NCBI GenBank assembly: GCA_946405475.1
Contig: CAMJHI010000023.1
Span: 1-15,641 of the forward strand
Reading direction: 5' to 3'
DNA length: 15,641 bases
From: an uncultured Clostridia bacterium
GTDB lineage: Bacteria > Bacillota > Clostridia > Oscillospirales > Acutalibacteraceae
In this document: piece after piece, positions 5,739 to 10,929 of the stretch
How positions within the stretch are numbered: position 1 is the stretch's first letter
Layout: every line of letters begins with the position of its first letter
Position numbers and translations under genes: made by a program
Notes under the pieces: generated by a model
The model's input: the letters and a program-made list of their open reading frames with translations, nothing else
The model's database searches: none
Told to the model about the DNA's origin: nothing

Positions 5739-6809
5739 ATGAAAGTGCTCAAACAGGGCGTCATCGCCCGAAGACCCGATTCCTTTTTCGGCTACCACGC
5801 GTGGCCGACGGCCTGCATCGACGAAAAGGGCGTGATCTACATGGTCTGCTCCGGCGGGCGCATGGGGCACATGTGCCCGTTCGGCAAGATCCTGCTGTTC
5901 AAAAGCCGCGACGGCGGCGAAACCTTCGGCCTGCCCACCATTGTGCTCGACGGGTTTTTGGACGACCGCGACCCCGGCCTGCTCTATCTGGGCGGCGGGC
6001 AGATGCTGGTCACAAGCTGCTCACACCCGACGCACACCTACCTGAACGATTTCAAAGACTGGATCTTCGGCGACAGCGGCGAAGCCGGGCTGGGGCTGCT
6101 CAAGCATTACGATCAGATCCCCGACGAATACAAAACCGGCGGCTGCTTCTGCACGAAGCTGAGCGATTACGGCGAAACGGCGGGCGAAAAAAAGCGCGTG
6201 CCCGTGCACAGCACGCACGGACCGATCCTGCTGCGGGACGGCACGGTGTTTTACCTGGGCAAGGAGCTGTTCTATGACGGCGGCCGGGATCGGCAGTTCG
6301 TGTCTTACGCCAGCCGTGACGGCGGCGAAACCTTTGAAAAGATCGCCGTGTGCCCGTACCCGCCCGGCTACGGCAGCGAAACGTTCCACGAGGTGCACTG
6401 CGGCGAGCTGGCCGACGGCCGGATCATGGCGCTGTTCCGCACGCACCTGACCGAGAACGACCATTATTTCACCATCATGAAAACCGTTTCGGCCGACGGC
6501 GGCAAAACCTGGGGCGCGTGGGAGCAGACCGGCATCTGCGGCTCGCCCCCGCACCTGTGCCGGCTCAGTGACGACCGCTTCGTGCTGACCTATGCCCGGC
6601 GCGTCGAGCCCTTCGGCATTTACGGGCGGATCGTATCGCCCGCAGGCGAGATCGGCGAAGAGGAATTTCTGCTGACCCCCTGCCGCGACAGCGACATCGG
6701 CTACCCGACGAGCGTGCAGCTGCCCGACGGCACGATCTTCACCGCCTATTACGCCAGAGGCGAGGGCGAAAAAAACGCCTCGATCTTTTCGGTAAAATGG
6801 ACGGTTTAA
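5739..6809 (+). CDS. Sialidase-like BNR/Asp-box glycosidase, cytoplasmic
   Basis: This 356-residue protein has the beta-propeller pattern of the sialidase superfamily (BNR_2 type). Two clear Asp-boxes are present: SRDGGETF at 192-199 and SADGGKTW at 251-258, with a further SRDGGETF at 56-63. HEVHCGELADGRIMALFRTH (217-236) and GYPTSVQLPDGTIFTAYY (321-338) are typical propeller-blade stretches of the family. There is no signal peptide, so it acts inside the cell, probably on an imported sugar. Many members of this superfamily do not cleave sialic acid, so the substrate is open. The ATG at 5739 is fixed by AGGAGG. It starts the run of sugar-active genes that continues to 13788. Confidence 0.8.
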   Translation: MKVLKQGVIARRPDSFFGYHAWPTACIDEKGVIYMVCSGGRMGHMCPFGKILLFKSRDGGETFGLPTIVLDGFLDDRDPGLLYLGGGQMLVTSCSHPTHTYLNDFKDWIFGDSGEAGLGLLKHYDQIPDEYKTGGCFCTKLSDYGETAGEKKRVPVHSTHGPILLRDGTVFYLGKELFYDGGRDRQFVSYASRDGGETFEKIAVCPYPPGYGSETFHEVHCGELADGRIMALFRTHLTENDHYFTIMKTVSADGGKTWGAWEQTGICGSPPHLCRLSDDRFVLTYARRVEPFGIYGRIVSPAGEIGEEEFLLTPCRDSDIGYPTSVQLPDGTIFTAYYARGEGEKNASIFSVKWTV

Positions 6810-6819
6810 TGTAAGGCGA

Positions 6820-7031
6820 AATGCGAAAGGCGAAAGGCGAAATCAATTAGGAATTATGAATTAGGAATTATGAATTAAAGGTGACCGATCGATCGCTATC
6901 CGCTATCAGCTGACTACTGACCTCCGACTACTGCTATCAGCTATCGGCTATCCGCTATTCACTATCCGCTATCTGCTATCGGCTATCCGCTATTCGCTAT
7001 CAGCTATCGGCTGAATTCCGCCTTTCGCATT
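6820..7031. repeat. Repeat block bracketed by 13-bp inverted copies of CGCCTTTCGCATT
   Basis: AATGCGAAAGGCG (6820-6832) and CGCCTTTCGCATT (7019-7031) are exact inverted copies enclosing an AT-rich direct repeat (AATTAGGAATTATG twice, 6844-6876) and the heptanucleotide array. The block fills most of the 240-base gap between the sialidase-like and GNAT genes and has no terminator-like T-run. Confidence 0.8.
6894..7012. repeat. Heptanucleotide tandem array, unit GCTATCN
   Basis: From about 6933 to 7012 the sequence reads as consecutive 7-base units GCTATCA, GCTATCG, GCTATCC, GCTATTC, ACTATCC, GCTATCT, GCTATCG and so on, with the seventh base variable. Two more units lie at 6894-6907, before a degenerate stretch containing GACTACTGACC. 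Such heptamer arrays resemble cyanobacterial STRR-type repeats in form only. Confidence 0.88.
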
Positions 7032-7049
7032 AATAAAGGGGTGAGTGCC

Positions 7050-7502
7050 ATGATCATCAGAAATCTGAACAAAAACGACCGCGAACAGGTCGAAACCTTT
7101 TTTGCGATGATGGGCGAAAAAAGCGCGTCGTTTTTCAACGTGAATCACGGCAACGAAAAGCGCGTGATGGAATTTTTTGAAAACGGCAAACCGGATCACG
7201 AATTTTTCGTGCTGGAACAGGATGCGCAGCTCATCGCCCTCGCGTTCATCTGGGATCTGTTTTCGCTCGTGCCCAAGTTCGGCATCGCCGTGCGCGACGA
7301 CCGGCAGGGGCAGGGCGTGGGCAAATTCTTTTTGACCGGGCTGCTTGACCGCTTCCGTGAGCAGGGCTACGCGGGCGTGCTGCTCACCACCGCCAAAACC
7401 AACGTCGGCGCACAAAAGCTGTATGAAGCCTGCGGCTTCGAGCGGCTGGGCGTGGCTGACAACGGCGAATACTGCTACATCAGGAGATTTGAAAAGGCAT
7501 GA
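7050..7502 (+). CDS. GNAT-family N-acetyltransferase
   Basis: This 150-residue protein has the GNAT layout: MIIRNLNKNDREQVETFF at the N-terminus, then the acetyl-CoA binding strand and loop VRDDRQGQGVGKFFLTGLL (R-x-x-G-x-G signature), and the C-terminal GAQKLYEACGFERLG that marks motif B. It should acetylate a small molecule or a protein amine from acetyl-CoA in the cytoplasm; the substrate cannot be read from sequence. The ATG at 7050 has AAAGGGGTGAG upstream; the in-frame GTG at 7041 is too close to it. The stop TGA (7500-7502) overlaps the ATG of a truncated glycosidase copy at 7499, which shows the original gene order was GNAT then GH39. Confidence 0.87.
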   Translation: MIIRNLNKNDREQVETFFAMMGEKSASFFNVNHGNEKRVMEFFENGKPDHEFFVLEQDAQLIALAFIWDLFSLVPKFGIAVRDDRQGQGVGKFFLTGLLDRFREQGYAGVLLTTAKTNVGAQKLYEACGFERLGVADNGEYCYIRRFEKA

Positions 7503-7598
7503 AAACGATCGGCTTTTTTCCCGACGAGCCGCTGGGGCGGATCAAGCCCCTGCACGGCGTGAACAACGCGGCGCGGCTCACCGGCTACGGCCCGCTGC
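7483..7598 (+). repeat. Left copy of a 116-bp direct repeat (GH39 5' end)
   Basis: It starts GGAGATTTGAAAAGG and matches 8410-8525 at a fixed offset of 927 bases, with 95 identical bases first and 3 mismatches in all (7578, 7579, 7595). Similarity stops at about 7598, where the AT-rich insert begins. Confidence 0.93.
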
Positions 7599-7618
7599 GA
7601 TTATTCCTCACCGATTGA
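7499..7618 (+). pseudogene. Truncated 5' copy of the GH39-like gene (39 codons)
   Basis: The frame opens with the same residues as the full glycosidase (MKTIGFFPDEPLGRIKPLHG) but runs into the insert and stops at TGA 7616-7618 after 39 codons. Its ATG overlaps the GNAT stop as ATGA. It ends far before the catalytic glutamates, so it is non-functional as an enzyme. Confidence 0.88.
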
Positions 7619-7969
7619 ATATGGAAAATCAGGCTCGATGTGGAAGGAGATATTTCCTTCTTTCAGGATTTTTGCCTTTTTCTGAATATGTTTAGCTTCC
7701 CCCGAAATACTGAATAATCCCTCTGACAATCCTTTTCGAGCTTCCAAATAGTTACAGCCAAATACTTTTGCTGCAATTTTTATGGTTTCAAGTGAAGGTT
7801 CTTGGGTATCCGTAAAAATGGAATAAATTGTTTGGTCGCGTTCGATAGGTTTGAGATATGTCGTTACGACCCCATCTCCGCAAACCGGGCAAGTCCAGCC
7901 GCAGGAATGCTTTTCCTGAAAATAAACCATTTCATTCCCACATTTTTCGCATAACACTGTTTCGTTCAT
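7601..7969 (-). CDS. Zinc-ribbon protein of unknown function, on the insert
   Basis: This 122-residue protein starts with a zinc-ribbon-like pattern: CEKCG (Cys7 and Cys10) and CPVCG about 20 residues later, with an extra Cys in HSCGWTCP. A middle segment (DTQEPSLETIKIAAKVFGC) is followed by NYLEARKGLSEG, which slightly resembles the helical C-terminal domain of ribosomal protein L7/L12, and a polar C-terminus. I do not recognise the family. The ATG at 7969 follows GAGGAGGAAG at a good distance and overlaps the stop of the 52-codon frame upstream as ATGA. The same reading frame stays open well above this ATG, so it may instead be the 3' part of one longer frameshifted gene. Confidence 0.65.
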   Translation of the reverse strand: MNETVLCEKCGNEMVYFQEKHSCGWTCPVCGDGVVTTYLKPIERDQTIYSIFTDTQEPSLETIKIAAKVFGCNYLEARKGLSEGLFSISGEAKHIQKKAKILKEGNISFHIEPDFPYSIGEE

Positions 7970-8124
7970 TTTTTCTTCCTCCTCTGCGGATAGAATGTTT
8001 CGATCAAACTGGTAGGTATTGATTTTTGCCTCAAGCACGCCGAGATTCTTTGCTGCGAAGCAAATTCCGTTATGAAACCATTTGCATTATAGTCGTCTAT
8101 TCGCTCCTTGATAAACTTTAACAT
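7966..8124 (-). CDS. Small protein of 52 residues, on the insert
   Basis: It begins MLKFIKERIDDYNANGFITE, with a good ribosome site (AAGAGGTGAT) and a promoter directly upstream, so translation very probably starts at 8124. After about residue 22 this frame becomes unlike a normal protein (SQQRISACLRQKSIPTSLIE and a basic end), while the -1-related frame reads FAAKNLGVLEAKINTYQFDR, which looks like a helix-turn-helix. Either this is a short protein coupled by ATGA to the zinc-ribbon gene, or it is the 5' part of a single gene interrupted by a frameshift. Confidence 0.5.
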   Translation of the reverse strand: MLKFIKERIDDYNANGFITEFASQQRISACLRQKSIPTSLIETFYPQRRKKK

Positions 8125-8145
8125 CCAAATCACCTCTTTTTCGCT

Positions 8146-8174
8146 ATTATACTTTGAAAATTCGCAAAAGCCAA
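8146..8174 (-). promoter_or_regulatory. Promoter of the insert genes
   Basis: On the minus strand, TTGGCT (8169-8174), 17 bases, then a perfect TATAAT (8146-8151), about 22 bases before the ATG at 8124. Confidence 0.75.
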
Positions 8175-8178
8175 TTCC

Positions 8179-8211
8179 TATCGTTCGACTTTTCAAAAAA
8201 GTCGAACGATA
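8179..8211. repeat. Perfect 15-bp inverted repeat inside the insert
   Basis: TATCGTTCGACTTTT (8179-8193) and AAAAGTCGAACGATA (8197-8211) pair perfectly around CAA. It lies 4 bases upstream of the -35 of the insert promoter. There is no outer T-run, so it is more likely an operator or a structural or recombination site than a terminator. Confidence 0.8.
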
Positions 8212-8342
8212 ACAAGAGAAAAGAGAAAGCTGACCATTTCATGTTATATTCGCTATAAATACATACATAGTTTCTCAATTTACCGGATATCTTATCGTAA
8301 CTCTGAGAAGTGCGCTGTTATGACAACAACGCAATTCCTCTT

Positions 8343-8389
8343 TTCTGTTGAACAACAGAATTGATTCATTTGCGAATGACGTGTATACT
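8343..8389 (+). promoter_or_regulatory. Promoter with adjacent dyad, reading into the GH39-like gene
   Basis: TTGATT (8361-8366), 17 bases, TATACT (8384-8389) gives a good sigma-A promoter about 37 bases before the GH39 ATG. A dyad TTCTGTTG-aa-CAACAGAA (8343-8360) abuts the -35 and could be an operator. All of this lies in the inserted DNA. Confidence 0.7.
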
Positions 8390-8409
8390 GTAACTGAAAT
8401 CAGAAGAAT

Positions 8410-8525
8410 GGAGATTTGAAAAGGCATGAAAACGATCGGCTTTTTTCCCGACGAGCCGCTGGGGCGGATCAAGCCCCTGCACGGCGTGAACAACGCGGCG
8501 CGGCAGACCGGCTACGGCCCGTTGC
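8410..8525 (+). repeat. Right copy of the 116-bp direct repeat (GH39 5' end)
   Basis: This is the mate of 7483-7598; it continues seamlessly into the intact glycosidase gene. The preceding bases differ between the copies (TCA against AAT), which marks the junction at 8409/8410. Confidence 0.93.
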
Positions 8526-9775
8526 TGCCCGATTTTTGCCGCCTGCGCCCGCCCTTTGTGCGCCTGCACGACACGGGCGGCCCTTACGGCGGCAGCCATT
8601 ACGTGGACGTGGCCAACGTGTTCCCCGACTTTGACGCGGATGAAAACGACCCCGCGTCCTACGATTTTCTGCTGACGGATCGCTACCTCGAGCCGCTCGT
8701 CGAGCTGGGCACGGAGGTGTTTTACCGCCTGGGTGCGACCATCGAGCACGAACCGAAAAAATACCGCACCGTGCCGCCGAAGGATTTTGCCAAATGGGCG
8801 CGGGTGTGTGAGCACATCGTGCGCCATTATAACGACGGCTGGGCAAACGGCTATCATTTCAACATCAGATACTGGGAGATCTGGAACGAGCCGGACGGGC
8901 TCAACCCCGCCTGCGAGCCCTTCGGCTGCCCCAACTGGCAGGGCACGGCGCGGGAATATTACGAGCTGTACACGCTCACGGCCAAAGAGATCAAGGCGAA
9001 GCACCCGGACGTGCTCGTGGGCGGCTATTCAAGCTGCTACATCCTCGGCAGCTTTCACGACGGCGGCTGGTTCCCCGGCGACGCTTCGTTTTTCACCGGC
9101 TTTCTGGACTATATCAAAGTCCACGGCGCGCCGCTCGACTTTTTTTCGTGGCACGGCTACCTCGGCAAGCAATATGTTGACAAGGTCAAAATCGAAAGCG
9201 ACTTTGTGGACAAAACGCTGACCGCATACGGCTTTGAAAACGCGCTGCGGTTCGACACCGAATGGAACTGCAACATCCACGAAAGCTTCGGTGAGGACCG
9301 CCGCACCGAAAATTATATCAACTACCGCAGCGAAAAGGGCGCGTCCCACTGCGCGGCGGCGATGTTCAAAATGCAGCGGTGCAGGATCGACGCCGCCATG
9401 TATTACGACGCGCAGCTCTGGTGCGCCTACGGCGCGCTGTTTGAGGTGCCCTCGCTCAAACCGACCAAGGCGTGGCACGCGCTCAAAGCCTTCGGCGAAC
9501 TGTACGACCTGGGCACGTGGCTGAACACCACCGACGCCGAGAATATTTACACCTGCGCCGCGGGCGACGGTCAAACGACGCTGTTCTGTCTGGCCAATCT
9601 GGCCGAAACCGCCGAAAACGTCGCGCTTGACAGCCCGCTTGTGTCACAGGCGCCGGCGCAGCTCTTCGTGCTGGATGAAACGCGGGATTTTGCGCTGAGT
9701 TATGAAGGGCTCCTGCCGCCCGTTGTCACCCTGCCGCCGTATTCGGTCGTGAAGCTCCGGATCGAACAAAGCTGA
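8426..9775 (+). CDS. GH39-like retaining beta-glycosidase
   Basis: This 449-residue enzyme has a clan GH-A (beta/alpha)8 barrel pattern resembling GH39 (beta-xylosidase / alpha-L-iduronidase group). RYWEIWNEPDG carries the expected acid/base Glu155, and RFDTEWN carries the expected nucleophile Glu279, 124 residues later. KPLHGVNNAAR and FVRLHDTGGPYGG near the N-terminus and FFSWHGYL (239-246) fit the family's barrel strands. A small C-terminal beta domain (about 365-449) ends in PPYSVVKLRI, as in GH39. There is no signal peptide, so it acts inside the cell. The sugar cleaved cannot be read from sequence. The ribosome site is modest (GGAG 12 bases upstream), consistent with past coupling to the GNAT gene. 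A terminator follows at 9786. Confidence 0.83.
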   Translation: MKTIGFFPDEPLGRIKPLHGVNNAARQTGYGPLLPDFCRLRPPFVRLHDTGGPYGGSHYVDVANVFPDFDADENDPASYDFLLTDRYLEPLVELGTEVFYRLGATIEHEPKKYRTVPPKDFAKWARVCEHIVRHYNDGWANGYHFNIRYWEIWNEPDGLNPACEPFGCPNWQGTAREYYELYTLTAKEIKAKHPDVLVGGYSSCYILGSFHDGGWFPGDASFFTGFLDYIKVHGAPLDFFSWHGYLGKQYVDKVKIESDFVDKTLTAYGFENALRFDTEWNCNIHESFGEDRRTENYINYRSEKGASHCAAAMFKMQRCRIDAAMYYDAQLWCAYGALFEVPSLKPTKAWHALKAFGELYDLGTWLNTTDAENIYTCAAGDGQTTLFCLANLAETAENVALDSPLVSQAPAQLFVLDETRDFALSYEGLLPPVVTLPPYSVVKLRIEQS

Positions 9776-9785
9776 ACCCGAACCG

Positions 9786-9812
9786 CCGCGCCCTGAAGGG
9801 CGCGGTTTTTTT
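9786..9812 (+). terminator. Intrinsic terminator after the GH39-like gene
   Basis: Stem CCGCGCCC/GGGCGCGG (9786-9793 and 9798-9805) with loop TGAA is followed by seven T. A second small hairpin, GGCGG-aaaa-CCGCC, lies just downstream at about 9817-9830. Confidence 0.93.
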
Positions 9813-9848
9813 GTTGGCGGAAAACCGCCAAAAGTTTTGGATTTTTCG

Positions 9849-9877
9849 TTTACTTGACGATAAAAACATGATAAAAT
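9849..9877 (+). promoter_or_regulatory. Promoter of the HAD-GH38 pair
   Basis: TTTACT (9849-9854), 17 bases, TAAAAT (9872-9877), about 38 bases before the HAD gene. An overlapping better -35, TTGACG (9854-9859), has no -10 at normal spacing. Confidence 0.55.
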
Positions 9878-9915
9878 AACCTGAATGCTTTTGCATGGAT
9901 TTTTGAAAGGAACGA

Positions 9916-10917
9916 ATGCTTATGCTTCTTGACAAAACGCTTCTCATTCCCGACCTGGGGCCGGTCGGCGCGGACAGCGGCTTCCACCTGCTGACGCAGA
10001 CCGAGGACGGCCGCTTCATCGCGGGCCAGAACGGCGTGGAATTTGTGGTCGCCACCGGCGACGGCAAGGTGGAATTCGTGTCGTTCGGCACGCACACGCT
10101 CGCCTGCGTCAAATCCGCCATCGCCTACCCGGTCTATTACCCCGTCGCGCCGGTCAGAACCGAATACCCGCTCAGCGCCGTGCTGATGGATCTGGACGGC
10201 ACCACCGTGCGCAGTGAGGATTTCTGGATCTGGATCATTCAGATGAGCACGGCGAGCATGCTCGGCAACCCGAAATTTGAGCTGGAGGAGGCCGACTTGC
10301 CGTTCGTGTCCGGCCACAGCGTGTCGGAGCATCTGCAGTACTGCATCGACAAATACTGCCCCGGCGCTTCGCTGGAAAAGGCGCGCGGCTATTATTTTGA
10401 GCACACGCACCGCGAAATGGAAGAGATCATGGCCGGGCGCGGCAAAGAGGGCGCCTTCACCCCGACGGTGGGCGTGAAGGACTTTTTGCTGGAGCTGAAA
10501 AGCATGGGCGTGAAGATCGGTCTGGTCACCTCCGGGCTTTATGAAAAGGCGTGGCCGGAGATCCTGTCCGCGTTCCGCACGCTGGGCATGGGCGACCCCA
10601 AGGATTTTTACGACGCGATCATTTCCGCCGGGTTCCCGCTGCGCAAGGGCAGCGTGGGCACGCTGGGCGAGCTTTCGCCCAAGCCCCACCCGTGGCTCTA
10701 TTCCGAAACCTCGATCGTCGGTCTGGGTCAGGCGTTTGCCGAACGCAGCCGCGTCATCGGCATTGAAGACAGCGGCGCGGGCGTTTGCTCGGTGCGTCTG
10801 GCGGGCTACGCCACCGTGGGCATTGCGGGCGGCAACATCGAATCCAGCGGCACCAAGGCGGTCTGCACGCATTACTGCCGGAATTTTGAAGAAATTATGC
10901 GTATTATCAAAGGATAA
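9916..10917 (+). CDS. HAD-family hydrolase with an extra N-terminal domain
   Basis: Of 333 residues, about 86-333 form a HAD domain of the phosphatase / beta-phosphoglucomutase type. Motif I is MDLDGTT with nucleophile Asp92 and Asp94, motif II is LVTSG (Thr205), the motif III Lys is in SPKPHPW (Lys256), and motif IV is GIEDSGAG (Glu284, Asp285). An alpha-helical cap lies between motifs I and II. It should dephosphorylate or isomerise a phosphorylated sugar in the cytoplasm. Residues 1-85 are an unusual beta-rich extension (DGRFIAGQNGVEFVV, GKVEFVSFGTHTL) that I do not recognise. Start codons at 9916 and 9922 are both possible; GAAAGGA lies 4 and 10 bases upstream respectively. It is followed after 12 bases by the GH38 gene, so the two are co-transcribed. 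Confidence 0.82.
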   Translation: MLMLLDKTLLIPDLGPVGADSGFHLLTQTEDGRFIAGQNGVEFVVATGDGKVEFVSFGTHTLACVKSAIAYPVYYPVAPVRTEYPLSAVLMDLDGTTVRSEDFWIWIIQMSTASMLGNPKFELEEADLPFVSGHSVSEHLQYCIDKYCPGASLEKARGYYFEHTHREMEEIMAGRGKEGAFTPTVGVKDFLLELKSMGVKIGLVTSGLYEKAWPEILSAFRTLGMGDPKDFYDAIISAGFPLRKGSVGTLGELSPKPHPWLYSETSIVGLGQAFAERSRVIGIEDSGAGVCSVRLAGYATVGIAGGNIESSGTKAVCTHYCRNFEEIMRIIKG

Positions 10918-10929
10918 AGGAGAGCAACC

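Larger units (their letters stand above)
7599..8409. mobile_element. AT-rich insert of about 811 bp between direct repeats of GH39
   Basis: The segment is visibly AT-rich against GC-rich neighbours, carries minus-strand genes, and is flanked by 116-bp direct repeats of the host gene's 5' end, so that the left copy is truncated and the right copy is complete. No transposase or integrase is present. This is the pattern expected from single-crossover integration of a circle carrying a piece of GH39, or from a site-specific element that restores its target gene. The mechanism is inference. Confidence 0.75.

Noticed and set aside
5202..5742. Plus-strand frames of 91 and 158 codons between the YdbC-like and sialidase-like genes
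   Set aside because: They run through the terminator and/or two palindromic repeats, have no ribosome site, and end inside the next gene's leader; composition is not protein-like.
6894..7012. CRISPR or iteron-type replication origin
   Set aside because: 7-base units are contiguous without spacers, and there is no replication gene or DnaA-box cluster nearby.
7601..7969. MqsA-type antitoxin
   Set aside because: Two CxxC pairs are present, but spacing and the rest of the sequence do not match MqsA, and no MqsR-like partner is seen.
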